Positions 43,380 to 54,499 of a DNA stretch of 64,000 nt are shown here, in pieces. This DNA comes from Cherax quadricarinatus (taxonomy: Eukaryota > Arthropoda > Malacostraca > Decapoda > Parastacidae). Location: positions 1,992,494-2,056,493 of the forward strand of contig NC_091357.1 in the NCBI RefSeq assembly GCF_038502225.1. The letters are read 5' to 3'. The position numbers and the translations under genes were made by a program. Position 1 is the stretch's first letter. Every line of letters starts with the position of its first letter. The notes below the pieces were generated by a model that saw nothing but the letters and a program-made list of their open reading frames with translations, was not told the DNA's origin and did no database searches.

Positions 43380-44104
43380 CATATGGGTCGAGGTTTCTGT
43401 AATAGGGATAGGAAGGCAGAACAAAGGTGAGTTTCTCTGGAGCAGGTGTGGGTGATATAATTAGCAGTTTAGACAACTTCTTAAAAAGTAATGAGAACAG
43501 CCCCATTACTGGATGTTAGAAACAGAAGCGTTAAGAGCTGCTGGCCAGTTACCAGGTAACTGTTGATCTAATTAAGCCAAAGGAAGGGATCCCGATCATG
43601 TGCAGCATTTTGCCTAGAAGGGAAGTGGGCACTGAATGAATGTCTAGACCAACTGGGGTGAAGAGCTGGTTAAGAACGTGAAATCTCCTTCATAAACAAC
43701 CAAAATAATTTCTACAGCGAACATAATGTGTTTGCTGTGAATGGGATGCGTCTCTCTAGTGCTGCAGGAGCGACCACATTGGTCAAGTCAGTCGGAGTCA
43801 TTGCTAAATTGTCTAAGATTTAAATTGATAGAAGATAGAGGTAAGAATGTGGTAAATAAAGGGTTGCAGTGCTAGGGGGCACGTAAATAATTAACTTCCA
43901 TAGTATTTATTAATCAAACAGCAGGCGCACTAGAAATTTAGCAGATTAATATATATATTGCAATCATTGAAATCTGGTTTAATCTTCAAAATAGGGAAAT
44001 GCCTGCTGAATGCATATAAAAGGCTATAAATTATTCCAGACTGTCAAAAGAATGTGGAGAGACAATCTCATTTGATGTGGAAATAAATGGTATAAAATAC
44101 AGAC
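43380..44104. other. No recognisable feature (possible LINE endonuclease debris)
   Basis: Around 43,990-44,060 short segments resemble the endonuclease start of the CR1-like LINE at the left window edge (CCTGCTGAATGCA). Nothing is in frame. Confidence 0.35.
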
Positions 44105-44117
44105 ACAATCGAAAAAT

Positions 44118-44661
44118 GAACATTAAAATGGTATAAAATACCGACAGGTTGTTAGGTAAGACACATATGCAACAGTTAGGTATCTTTATTTCGAAATAAA
44201 GATACCTAACTGTTGCATATGTGTCTTATCTAACAACCTGTCGGTATTTTATACCATTTTAATGTTCACTCTGTCAGGCACTGCAACACAAGGGTATCTT
44301 GGTACAGACCTGAAATCTACTTCGACAACCTCTACTAGTGAGAACGGCTGGATTTGAGAGGGACCTGACCTTCCAACGACAACATTCTTACCTCTACTAG
44401 TGGCCTACATCTCACCTCCTGGCGGTATATAAGGCTCCATCCTGTCACTTCAACTCCATATTGTTTCAGACTATGGAACAATACTCTTCTCCAGACTGAG
44501 GGACTGACCACCTCAAAACTTCAAGGGTGATGGACTGATTATATCGTCTTCAAGTATCTTCTGCTTCTATCAACTTTTCTGTACTCGACTGAAAAAGCCT
44601 ACTGTGTAGGCAAAACGTTTCGAAATAAAGATACCTAACTGTTGCATATGTGTCTTACCTA
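44118..44661. mobile_element. Retrozyme-like insertion with 13-bp duplication and 5' palindrome
   Basis: ACAATCGAAAAAT flanks it at 44,105-44,117 and 44,662-44,674. Its first 155 bp form a near-perfect palindrome with arms of about 75 bp centred at TTTCGAAA near 44,195, followed by one plus-strand unit of family B. Confidence 0.88.
44578..44632 (+). ncRNA. Hammerhead remnant, family B (core lost)
   Basis: The core reads CTGAAAA and GAAAC has become AAAAC, so G8 and G12 are both lost. Helices remain. Confidence 0.6.
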
Positions 44662-44689
44662 ACAATCGAAAAATAAACACATAAGCAGA

Positions 44690-44900
44690 GTAATGTGATC
44701 CTTTATTGACAACGTTTCGCCCACACAATGGACGTTACTAAGTCACAAACAGATCTACCTGGATGAAAGATACGTGAGTATTTATTGGATGGAGTCAGGT
44801 GGAGAATGCTGGGTAGGCTGGATCCGATCCTGCATATGACAATCTTCCGAGTAGGGTGATAGAGGCTAGGACCTTGGGCAGCTTTAAACGCGTAACTTTG
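44690..44900 (-). mobile_element. PLE terminal fragment with decayed ribozyme
   Basis: Minus-strand helix I GAC/GTC, helix II GTCC/GGGC, GAAAC and GTT are present at 44,700-44,751. The core reads TTAGTAA, so A6 and G8 positions have changed. The remainder is flanking PLE-like sequence, repeated with an outward copy near 44,890-44,940. Confidence 0.55.
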
Positions 44901-44989
44901 TCAATAAGGAATCACATTATACTGCTTATGTGTTTGTTTTCATTTGCTGCATTTTCTCAAAGGGCATGGATAGCTAATCCTGGGAGTGA

Positions 44990-47870
44990 CCAATATACCA
45001 CCAAACCTTTAGGAAGAAATTTCTCACTCATTTAGAAATGAAAATGTAGCTTTAATGTGAGATTTTAACTTAAACGAAATCAATTGGACCAGTCTTTCAT
45101 TTTTTTGAAATGGGCCAGGAGTGTTTTTTAAAACTGTTAGACCCAACCAGAGGAAATAAGGTGGATGCACTTGGTTCCAACAAAGCTAAGAACTTGGAGA
45201 AAGCATTCATAAATCACTTAGCTTTAATACCTCATGGAATTACCTAAATAACGATAACAAAGTTAACTTTTCCAATTTTAAGCTGCAGATTATATGGTAC
45301 TCAGGAGTTACTAGAGAAATATAGACCGAGGATAACCTGACTAGGGACTATCATGAGGGGAAACCGGACAGAAGGTGGTGATGGTTGCCAATATGACACT
45401 TTGCAAAGGTTTGTGCAAGTTAGCCAAGTTGCATATATTCCTATTACCATCCAGGAGCCCCAAAGGCCTTTTATCCTGGGTGCAAAGGGAGCAAAATAAA
45501 CACAACAGAAAAACTTTTTACTTATATTATCCTTCACCAAGTTAGAACAGAAGTATGTACACTACACTATGTACAACAATAGGTATTAGTGCACTCCAAG
45601 GTAAGCAAGGCAGAATAGAAGCCACTAGAGAGTAGACCGTGCTTCAACCAGCTCTAGAATGGGAATGACAAGGGCAGACAGGTGTGTGGTACCCACAACA
45701 CCTCTGCAATTGCCAAAACCATCTTCTCATTGGCTGGAACCTGGGTACTGATTGAACGATGGGGCCCCATCGTTAACCCTTAGCACCTGGTTCGCTGGTT
45801 GGGGAGACAGTCTTTCAATGAGGGTGTGTGCATGCACCGAATAAAGGTTACGCACTCTTTGCATGCCACACTAACAAAGAATTTAGATCAGTCAGGAATG
45901 GATAAATAATAGACTAAATCATCTCTTTAGTAAAAAGGCATAAAGCCACTAGTGACGTGATACTCAAACAACTAGTCAGTTTGAAGCCAAATAAGTCAAC
46001 GAACTTGAGTTGTTTTCAAGGGTTCCAAAGGAATGTAAGAAGAAACTTAGTAAACTATTAGCAAGTCTCTTGAGCAAACAATGGATAAATGGAAAAGAGC
46101 ATATTTTCCTGTTTGATTCTCAGGTATAGTTCCAGCTCGGATCTTGTCCAGCGGCATATGTGATGACTTAATCACACATATATCAATCAGCCTAACCTCA
46201 ATTGTGGAAAAGTTGTTGAACTAGATATTGCTGATGCAATTCTAAGCCACCTTGAAAAGTATATATAAATTAATCAACGAATCTCAGTACAGTTTTACAA
46301 GCGGGCATACTTGCCTTCTAAATATTTACACTAAAGTATTCGAGGTGGGAGACCAACTTAAAGAATACATTTATGTGAATGTAGATTTTAGTAGGGCATT
46401 TGATAAAGTTCCACAGAGGAGACTGCTAATATATCGGCACATGAAATAGGAGAAATTATCTCCTAGGCAGAGACATGGCTGACCAATAGGCAACACGGAG
46501 TTTACATTAATTTGGAGAAATCAGAACAGGGACTTGTTACGAAGGGTGTGCCACAGTGGTCAGTGTTCCTCTTGATGAGGGAAATAAATAGCAACATCAG
46601 CAAGTTTGCCGGTGACACTAAAAGATGCCTCTAAATAATTACCGATGCGGACACTAGAAGGCTATAGGATGATCTCGATAGTTTGATATTATGGTCATAA
46701 AAGTGGCAGATCCAGTTCAGTGCAAGTAAGTGAAAGGTTCTAGTCCAAGTAAAAGGAAATAAGTAATTCACTTAAAGACTAAACAATGTAGATCTTTGTC
46801 AAAGAGAATGTGAATAAAAGTTGTGGGAGCTATGACATGCATAAATTTTAAACCAAGATAACAGTGTTATCTGCCTCCCAGCCAGTAAACCGGGTGCTAA
46901 GGGTTAACGATCAGTAAGGTACCCGTCGTTAAATCAGTACCTTGGTTCATTGACCAATCACAGGCAAGCCCGCCAAAGCTGAAGCAACGTGGTTCACTTG
47001 CGGTAAGCATTGGTAGACTTGCCTGACTGTTGGTTGAGTACAGTGCACTCTGGCTTCTGCTTTGCCATGGTGCACACTGTTCCATCTGTACATAGTGTAC
47101 ATGTATATATCACCTGGTGAAGACAAATGTACTTTATAGTCTACTGTTAAGTTTTGTTTACTCCACATTCCCATTACGATCAGGTCTCCCAGACCATTCA
47201 TACCTGTGTTCGTAATATCTTCAAATAAAGAAGCATATATAATAGATGTTCTCACGTTACAGTTCAGATTTCTTTATCTTTGGTTAGACCTCATATTACG
47301 CTGCTCATTTCTGGTCTCCATATAACAGGTTAGACATTAATTCTCTAAAAAATATACAGAGAATGATAACAGTTGATTCCATGTATTTGAACTCTTTCCT
47401 AGGGAAGCAGACTGAGTCCACTGAACTTGTACTCTTGGAAAGGCGTAGAATTAAGAGAGAGATAAATAAGGTGAACAAATGGAAAACAGGAATATCTTTT
47501 TTTTTTTTTTTTTGCAACAAGTCGGCCATCTCCCACCTAGGCAAGGTGACCCAAAAAGAAAGTAAATCCGCCCAAAAAATTACTTTCATCAATTCAACAC
47601 TTTTACCTCATACATGATCACTGTCTCTGCAGAGGCGCTCACATACGACAGTTTAGAAGTCCCTCCAAACTGTCAATATAAAAGATTTTGGAAAGGATAT
47701 TAGGAAATACCGGTTTGAAAGTGATGTGTAGACGAGTGGAACAAACTCAGTTTTGGATAGCTTTAAAAAATCAGGTTTAATGGGAACATGTGTGGGTGAG
47801 GGTAGGCGTGAGTTAGACCTGCCTAATATGGGTCAGCAAGCCTATTACAGTGTTGCTCTTTCATTATTGT
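44990..47870 (+). pseudogene. Old LINE copy (endonuclease to 3' end), plus strand, with large insertions
   Basis: Scattered blocks in order: a GNKVDALGS-like endonuclease end near 45,150; FKPNKSTNLSCFQGF-like near 46,000; LINESQYSFTSGHTCLLNIYTKVFEV and NVDFSRAFDKVPQRRLL (motif A) at 46,252-46,449; a SPLMREINSNISKFAGDTK-like motif B/C at 46,560-46,620; and a C-terminal region with LERRRIKREINKVNKWKTGI at 47,435-47,490. It ends in the GACCTGCCTAATATGGGTC 3' UTR. It is related to the minus-strand copy at 26.9-28.7 kb. Insertions at about 45,300-45,890, 46,860-47,250 and 47,490-47,690 split it. Confidence 0.65.
45690..45800. repeat. Inverted copy of sequence at 46,880-46,970
   Basis: CATCGTTAACCCTTAGCACC and AACCTGGGTACTGATT here match the reverse complement of GTGCTAAGGGTTAACGAT and AATCAGTACCTTGG near 46.9 kb. 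Both lie in insertions within the same old LINE, so they are probably pieces of one element, possibly LTR-like with AATAAA near 45,838 and 47,222. Confidence 0.5.
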
Positions 47871-48029
47871 CTTACGAAGCCTGTTACAACAATTATTTTT
47901 GCAGTGTTATTATAGTGGTTTCCTAGCAGTGTTACAAACTATGGCAAGTTAGTACTGCAATACTGTTGTGTTCTATCTGTGTTACAACACTGAGGAAGAA
48001 AATGTAACAAAGGAACAATATTTTATTGA

Positions 48030-48250
48030 AACAAACCAGTGTGCGGGAAGGGATTGAACTCTCGGCCAGAGAGTCCTAAAAATTCCAGGCCAGCGCGTTA
48101 AGCCACTGGGCAAGCTGGCTGTGATAAGATTCATCCAACTCCGTATTTTTATACATCATAGGGAGGTAAGCATGAGCCACCACTGTGACCACAAATGCAA
48201 ATTTTAACAAATGAATCTCCGGCCAGCGTGGCAGTGACGAAGGTAAGTTG
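48030..48250 (-). mobile_element. SINE-2, minus strand, diverged
   Basis: The tRNA-like part GATTGAACTCTCGG and CCACTGGGCAAGCTGGC, then GATAAGATTCATCCAACT and ATGAATCTCCGGCCAGCG up to the family head. Confidence 0.75.
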
Positions 48251-48763
48251 AACTATTCCTGTGAAAAAAATTATTACAGTCATTCCAAAAATTAAGTTTT
48301 TTTTACCAAGTTCTGCCTCAAAAATGGTTCCATTTCTACATCAAGTTCAGGATCAATATTTTCACTCATTAACTACGATAATAGTAATTACAATGACAGT
48401 ATTAGTATTTTAATTAAAAAAAAAAAGATAAAATATTGAAGAGAGCTGAAATAAAATGCCTTAGCTTGAGCAGTACATGTAAGGAACTCTTTTTAATTTA
48501 ATTTTGTAGGATGGGATGAGAAATAATATTTTCTGCTGGGTAATTTCTACACTAGTGACGCAGGTTTTCCTGCAGCTCTGGAGAAAACTCGCCAGCAACG
48601 CTAGAGAGTAAAATAAAATAGTGACCATTGGAAACTCAAGTCTATTGACTCTGGCATCGACATGCGCGGGGCGCTATGTTGACATGACATCATAGAAAGT
48701 ATTCCACATAAAAATTTACTCATTCGTGAATTTAGGTTAACTATAAAGTTGTAAAGTACTATT
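48251..48763. other. No recognisable feature
   Basis: AT-rich sequence with poly(A/T) runs; no frame with recognisable content. Confidence 0.5.
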
Positions 48764-48766
48764 ATA

Positions 48767-48853
<87 letters not shown>

Positions 48854-48862
48854 ATATAATTA
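48764..48862. repeat. (TA)n microsatellite
   Basis: TA array with two TATTATA phase slips; no MITE beside it. Confidence 0.97.
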
Positions 48863-49190
48863 AATGGATTGTGAGTCCCTCTTTTAGGTGTTCTCTGTGC
48901 TAGTGTTTGGACTAGTTTATCGTGCAAAAATTCAAAGAGTAGAGAGGAAAGCATCATCAGAGTCTAGAGAGTGTGGATAACAGCATCGTTGCCAGTGATA
49001 TATTTCAAGAGATGGAGCCGCAGATGAGAGAAATGTAGCCATTCAGAGGGTGATCACAGCCAGAGCGAACGATAACAGGGAAGAAGTTGTGGGTAAGTCT
49101 GTTGGTGTGGGTGGGAAGGAGGATGCTGCTGGTGAGGGAGAGGGTGTTTGGGGGGGATGCTGTCAGTATTGGTGAGAGATGGAGACAAAT
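48863..49190. other. No recognisable feature
   Basis: A GT-rich stretch (49,085-49,180) and unassigned sequence. Confidence 0.45.
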
Positions 49191-49244
49191 GGTATAAAAT
49201 ACCCATACGATAGAATACAAATATAGACAAATTCAGAATATTAT

Positions 49245-49292
49245 TCTTTATTGACAGCGTTTCGCCCACACAAAGGGCTTAGTCAAGTCTCA
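49245..49292 (-). ncRNA. Hammerhead remnant
   Basis: Helix I GAC/GTC and helix II GCCC/GGGC are complete and GAAAC is present. The core reads TTGACTA and the triplet GCT, so activity is doubtful. Confidence 0.45.
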
Positions 49293-49569
49293 TGCATGTT
49301 TACCCGTGAAGAAAAAAACGTGAGTCATTAGCCAACCCAAAAATTAAATTTAAACCATGGAACGGGTGAGGTTTGAACCCATGGCGAGCAAGTCGTAAAA
49401 CTCCAGGTCAGCAGTTTTAACGACTCACTCGCCATGGGTTCAAACCCCACCTGTTCCGTTGCTTTACAATCGTGTTATTACGAGTTCGTGAGTCAACTTT
49501 AACATTCCTCACCTGACTCTTCACCTCACTATGCTCTCTCTGTACACATACATCATCTCTCTCCATCTG

Positions 49570-49619
49570 TTTATGACCTGATAAAGCCCACTAAGTGGGT
49601 GGAACTTTGTAAATAAAGA
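49570..49619 (+). ncRNA. Hammerhead remnant
   Basis: CTGATAA core, helix II GCCCAC/GTGGGT, then GGAAC instead of CGAAAC. AATAAAG follows. Confidence 0.4.
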
Positions 49620-49655
49620 ACAGCATCTTATTGCATTTCTGTCTATTCTTACATT

Positions 49656-50100
49656 GGTGAGAGATATGTTGGTCTGGGAGAGAATGAAGGGCTGGTGTGA
49701 GTGAGATTTAGTGATTTGTGTGTGTTGTTGGTGAGTTGGGTTAGAATTGTGTGTTGGCTGTTCACTGTGTTGATGTTGTAGGGGGAGTGGGTGGTTAAGG
49801 TGTGGGTAGATGGAGGTATCAGTGTATATGAGGTGGGTGGTTGGGGTGTCAGTGTACATAATGTGGATTTAGGGGCCAGAGGGGTCGATAAATGGGCAGT
49901 GTGTGTGTGTGTGTGTGTGTAAGAGGGTAGGATAGATAAGTGTATTAGCTCTGTTTGACTGTAATCCTACTGTTAGGATCTTTAGTTCTCTCTCGGGAGG
50001 GGCCATACATGGCGCCATCTAGTGAGGGAATTCTCTTAATTTATGTTTCGTCACGTGCCGTCTTTCCTCTTTACCCTTCGAGGTTTCTCTTCTCATATTT
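49656..50100. other. GT-rich unassigned sequence
   Basis: Includes a (GT)9 tract near 49,900. The frame at 49,955 shows no recognisable domain. Confidence 0.4.
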
Positions 50101-50129
50101 TATTTCTTCAGGGGAGGCGATTTTTGTCT

Positions 50130-51290
50130 CTTCACTTATTCTCGTTCTTAACCTGCCAAAGATACTTGTAACCCAGCCGGAGCCGGGCGGTAGTGACATC
50201 CAAGAATCTGCTTACTTTGTTGGGTGCACCATAGACGTGTGGCTCCTCCTGCCTGATAGAATTATGATAGATACATTGACTGGTGGCAATCTCTCTGAGT
50301 CTGAAGTCAATAAAATTCAGTTGAAGTTCTTTCCGTATTATTGTTCTCAAACTGCAAACTGACAAGCCAAGATTGTAATCTACCCCTCCTTGAAAGCATA
50401 TAACTTAGGCAATTCATCAGTTCTATCATGCATCTGAAGACCAGTGTGAGATGGAACCCACAGCATGTGCACTCTGACTCCACTGTCCACAATCTTACCA
50501 TACTTGTGTCTGGCTTCTGACACAAGCATGCCACAGTTTATACTTAATGAGTTGAGATCAGTTACAATTACAGTGTCAGCCTTAGATACATGGACGCATT
50601 TTAGTGCCAGGAGTATGGCAAACAGTTCTGTTTAAAGGGTAGAGGCCCAGTTATTGATGCGTGCTCCATTTTTTTATGAGGGCCATCACTCTGTACGACA
50701 TCAGCACGACCAGCTGCACCAGTTGACTGGTGAACGGAACCATCAACATAAATAATTTATGTAAGAGTGTGCTGAGTGACTAAGTTATCAACACAGCTTA
50801 AGGCATTCTGTTTGGCTTCAAAGCGAAGCTTTGGTTGTGTTTTACGATGTATTTTGGAGGGAAATGGAGGGATGGTAGTTTGAAATGGGGTAATATCCCA
50901 TGGAGTGGAGAAGTGCCGCTATTGCCGTACTTGATGGATCATGTAGCTGGTGTACGTGGAGGTCGGTTCCAGATTTTGTTTCGATCCATCTGGAGAGGTG
51001 TTCACTAGTGCTGAAGAAAGTTTGGAGGGCTTCTGTGCAGGGGTTTAAATGGGCTTATCTAAGCATATTGACCCCATTGAGGATATTTCTTTCAGTAACA
51101 CGATCTCTGATGCTTGGAATACACATTCCCGCTCCTCCATTATTTCTGTTGCTTCCCTTATCACTTGATGTAACAAAGTTTCCGAAATTAACCAATAATC
51201 CTACATCATTATGCCTTCAACTAGTGTCCCCCAAACCCGCTATATCGCAGCACTGATAATTTACAATTCTATTGTTTCATGAGGAACCAA
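50130..51290 (-). pseudogene. LINE RNase H domain and C-terminus, decayed
   Basis: Minus strand: a YVDGSVHQSTGAAG segment (first RNase H Asp) near 50,740, LFAILLALKCVHVSKADTVIVTD (Glu/Asp blocks) near 50,610-50,540, RVHMLWVPSHTGLQ with HDRTDELPKL near 50,470-50,400, then QLNFIDFRLREIATSQ and TARLRLGYKYLWQ near 50,320-50,150. These are the RNase H core and following helix of jockey/I-type LINEs. Frameshifts and one TAA separate the blocks. A C-terminal piece of the same kind of element lies inverted just to the right. Confidence 0.72.
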
Positions 51291-51309
51291 TATATGATCC
51301 GAGAACTGG

Positions 51310-51632
51310 ATTAAACAAAACATTAAAATACATAAAGTTGAAGGTCGAGTCATAAGTCTACGCTTAACTTGGGGCCTTCAAAACACTCTAATTACCCAAC
51401 GCCAAAAGACGTTAATCACCACCACCAGATGTAGACCAAACGAAATGTAAACCTTGCTAGATGGACTCTTGTCACACCCTGCGTCATTATGTGCTGGAAT
51501 GCGATAACATTCATGAATTCAGTGACAAATCACTCAGAAATGCTCAAGAAATGGCAAAGAATTTTATCCACAGTGGTATATTACAGACCATTCTGGAAAA
51601 ATACTCTGACTTTTCTCATTGTAAATAAAGCA
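51310..51632 (+). pseudogene. LINE C-terminal zinc-finger end, plus strand
   Basis: In frame at 51,465-51,632: CHTLRHYVLECDNIHEF, followed by EMAKNFIHSGILQTILEKYSDFS and a stop. This is the Cys-His cluster that ends ORF2 of jockey/I-type LINEs. It is inverted relative to the RNase H remnant at 50.1-51.3 kb and ends at AAATAAAG just before the (TG)n. Confidence 0.7.
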
Positions 51633-51643
51633 TTACCGCGCGC

Positions 51644-51644
<1 letters not shown>

Positions 51645-51713
<69 letters not shown>
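51645..51713. repeat. (TG)n microsatellite
   Basis: About 33 TG dinucleotides between a LINE 3' end on the left and the (CA)-tailed LINE on the right. Confidence 0.97.
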
Positions 51714-51716
<3 letters not shown>

Positions 51717-52190
51717 CACCTAGTTGTGGTTGCAGGGGTCGATTCATAGCTCCTGGGTCCGCCTCTTCACTGCACCATGAGCTTTATCATACCTCTGCTT
51801 AAAGCTATGTATGGATCCTGCCTCCACTACATCGCTTCCTAAACTATTCCACTTCCTGACTACTCTTCGACTGAAGAAATACTTCCTAACATCCCTGTGA
51901 TTCATCTGTGTCTTCAGCTTCCAACTGTGTCCCCTTTTTGCTGTGTCCAGTCTCTGAAACATGCTGTCTCTGTCCACCTTGTCAATTCTTCTCAGTATTT
52001 TATATGTCGTTATCGTGTCCCCCTGTTTCTCCTGTCCTCCAGTGTCGTCAGGTCGATTTCCCTTAACCTCTCCTAGTAGGACATACCTCTTAGCTCTGGG
52101 ACTGGTCTTGTTGCAAACCTTTGCACTTTCTCTAGTTTCTTTACGTGCTTGGCTAGGTGTGGGTTCCAAACTGGTGCCGCATACTCCAGT
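51714..52190 (-). mobile_element. CA-flanked LINE, short 5'-truncated copy
   Basis: Only the 3' UTR and about 150 C-terminal codons (KLKTQMNHRDVRKYFFSRRVVRKWNSL) are present. (TG)n bounds it directly on both sides. The frame carries one frameshift. Confidence 0.85.
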
Positions 52191-52268
52191 GTGTGTGTGT
52201 TTGTGTGTGTGTGTTTGTGTGTGTGTATTTGTGTGTGTGCGCGTGTTTGTGTGTGTGTGTGTGTGTGT
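52190..52268. repeat. Degenerate (TG)n microsatellite
   Basis: TG array with regular TTTG and TATTTG interruptions, separating two copies of the same LINE. Confidence 0.97.
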
Positions 52269-53273
52269 ACTCACCTAGTTGTACTCACCTAGTTGAGGTT
52301 ACAGGGGTCGAGTCCAAGCTCCTGGCCCCGCCTCTTCACTGGTCGCTACTAGGTCACTCTCCCTGAACCATGAGCTTTATCGTACCTCTGCTTAAAGCTA
52401 TGTATGGATCCTGCCTCCACTACATCGCTTCCTAAACTATTCTACTTCCTGACTACTCTGTGGCTGAAGAAATACTTCCTAACATCCCTGTGATTCATCT
52501 GTGTCTTCAGCTTCCAACTGTGTCCCCGTGTTGCTGTGTCCAGTCTCTGGAACATCCTGTCTTTGTCCACCTTGTCAATTCCTCTCAGTATTTTGTAAGT
52601 CGTTATCATGTCCCCCCTATCTCTGTTGTCCTCCAGTGTCGTCAGGTTGATTTCCCTTAACCTCTCCTCGTAGGACATACCTCTTAGCTCTGGGACTGGT
52701 CTTGTTGCAAACCTTTGCACTTTCTCTAGTTTCTTTACGTGCTTGGCTAGGTGTGGGTTCCAAACTGGTGCCGCATACTCCAATATGGGCCTAACGTACA
52801 CGGTGTACAGGGTCCTGAACGATTCCTTATTAAGATGTCGGAATGCTGTTCTGAGGTTTGCCAGGCGCCCATATGCTGCAGCAGTTATTTGGTTGATGTG
52901 CGCTTCAGGAGATGTAACTGGTGTTATACTCACCCCAAGATCTTTTTTCTTGAGTGAGGTTTGTAGTCTCTGGCCCCCTAGACTGTACTCCGTCTGCGGT
53001 CTTCTTTGCCCTTCCCAAATCTGCATGACTTTGCACTTGGTGGGATTGAACTCCAGGAGCCAATTGCTGGACCAGGTCTGCAGCCTGTCCAGATCCCTTT
53101 GTAGTTCTGCCTGGTCTTCGATCGAATGAATTCTTCTCATCAACTTCACGTCATCTGCAAACAGGGACACCTCAGAGTCTATGCCTTCCGTCATGTCGTT
53201 CACAAATACCAGAAACAGCACTGGTCCTAGGACTGACCCCTGTGGGACCCCGCTGGACACAGGTGCCCACTCT
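52269..53273 (-). mobile_element. CA-flanked LINE, longer 5'-truncated copy
   Basis: 5'-truncated at RT motif B (SGVPQGSVLGP) and fused there to (TG)n; the 3' end meets (TG)n on the other side. It is the best-preserved copy of this family. Confidence 0.88.
52442..53273 (-). pseudogene. LINE reverse transcriptase, C-terminal half, open
   Basis: About 275 real codons: WAPVSSGVPQGSVLGPVLFLVFVND (motif B), SLFADDVKLMRR (motif C), WSSNWLLEFNPTKCKVM (motif D), LGVSITPVTSPEAHINQITAAAYGRLANLRTAFRHL, YVRPILEYAAPVWNPHLAKHVKKL and the C-terminal KLKTQMNHRDVRKYFFSHRVVRK. The remaining N-terminal codons listed by a naive translation are (CA)n-derived His/Thr. Motif A is missing, so it is not catalytic. 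Confidence 0.88.
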
Positions 53274-53371
53274 GTGTGTGTGTGTGTGTGTGTTCGTGCT
53301 TGTGTGTGTGTGTTTGTGTGTGTATTTATGTGTGTGTGTGTATGTGCGTGTTTGTGTATGTGTGTGTGTGT
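53274..53371. repeat. Degenerate (TG)n microsatellite
   Basis: TG array with TTCG, TTTG and TATT interruptions; joins the 5'-truncated end of the LINE. Confidence 0.97.
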
Positions 53372-53690
53372 GACCCAATTCATATTTGCACTAATAACTC
53401 ATTACAGTTGTGACCAGGTGTGGTCGTATGAATGACTCATTACTTCGTAATTTGTTCAAGATTGTGACCATGTGTAGACGTGTAGATGATTCATTACCTT
53501 TGTTACTTGGTCATTATTGTGACCAGATCTTCCTGAGTTCATTACCTTTGTAACATGCTCAGCTATCAAAACTTTGTGGCCCAGTCACTGGGCCCATTAT
53601 GTACCTCTGTAATCTTTTCACTACCGCCCACAGGATGGGTATGGAGTACATGATAGATATTAAACTAATCAGAAAAAAAATTTAGAATCG
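53372..53690. other. No recognisable feature
   Basis: GTTGTGACCAGGTGTGG-like loose repeats, otherwise unassigned. Confidence 0.45.
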
Positions 53691-53699
53691 ATTATAGCC

Positions 53700-54250
53700 T
53701 ATATAATTTGACTGAGTCTAAACGGATTCACAATAGGTTGTTCCTGCCTAATAAATTTAACCTACAAAAAAGCATGATAAAGAATATAATGTTGTTTATT
53801 TAGGTTGTTTTAGCTGGCTTTCAGTAGAGTACAACACGACAGACTGCTAAGGAAAGTGGAAATTCATGGTATCGGAAGAAATGTTCTAACATGCAGTGAT
53901 ATGCGAATGATGTCAATTCACAAGTGGCGTTCCACAGGGATCAGTTTTAAGGCCATTGTTCATAATTTACATTAATGACCTTCAAGCAGTACCCGACCTG
54001 AATAAATTCGCCGATAACACAAAAATAAGAACATAAGAACATAAGAATGTAGGAACACTGCAGAAGGCCTACTGGCCCATACGAGGCAGGTCCTTATCAA
54101 AACGACATCTACCTAAAGCCGAACAATAGATTCTGAGGAGGATACTATTGACTTTGGGAAGATTTGGGTAAAAGAGAGGCAGATGCGCATCAGTATGGAC
54201 AAGAGCAATATACTAATCCTGAGGAATGAAAATAATTTTCCTAGTTATAA
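53700..54250 (+). pseudogene. LINE RT remnant (motifs B and C region)
   Basis: Plus-strand text reads GVPQGSV followed by an LRPLFIIYINDLQAV-like stretch near 53,920-53,985 and FADNTKI near 54,005. It is split by an inverted LINE 3' end (54,025-54,095) with a GCCTACTGGCCCATACGAGG core. Confidence 0.65.
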
Positions 54251-54374
54251 ACTAGGTGATGTTTAGTTTAGTTATGTAGAGTTTGATCATCACAGAATGT
54301 GAAAGACTTGAGTTTTGGTAAGGGAGAAATGATTTATGGAAGGAGTATATGGTAAACAAGATTGAAAGCAATAG

Positions 54375-54480
54375 TGATGGTAGTAATACCGACAAAATAT
54401 CATGTAATAAGACACGGATGCGACTAATAACAATTTGTGGCAACGTTTCGCTCTCCAGGAGCTGTCAAGCTTCGGAAGAG
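54375..54480 (-). mobile_element. PLE family D terminal remnant
   Basis: TGTGGCAACGTTTCGCTCTC matches the 21.59-kb family D end. The core region is truncated at AGCTGTCAAGC. Confidence 0.6.
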
Positions 54481-54499
54481 ATTAAAAGTGGTGACAGAG

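Larger units (their letters stand above)
49191..49655. mobile_element. PLE terminal pair with SINE-2 hairpin in the middle
   Basis: A minus-strand PLE end (49,195-49,310) and a plus-strand PLE end (49,515-49,650) face outward. Between them lies a SINE-2 inverted pair (49,360-49,500: CATGGCGAGCAAGTCG and CGACTCACTCGCCATGG). The SINE-2 hairpin probably inserted into, or was co-mobilised with, the PLE palindrome. Confidence 0.65.

Noticed and set aside
46872..47260. A solo LTR starting TGTTATCTGCC
   Set aside because: AATAAA is present, but I could not find matching TG..CA ends with a target-site duplication, so only the inverted sharing with 45.7 kb is reported.
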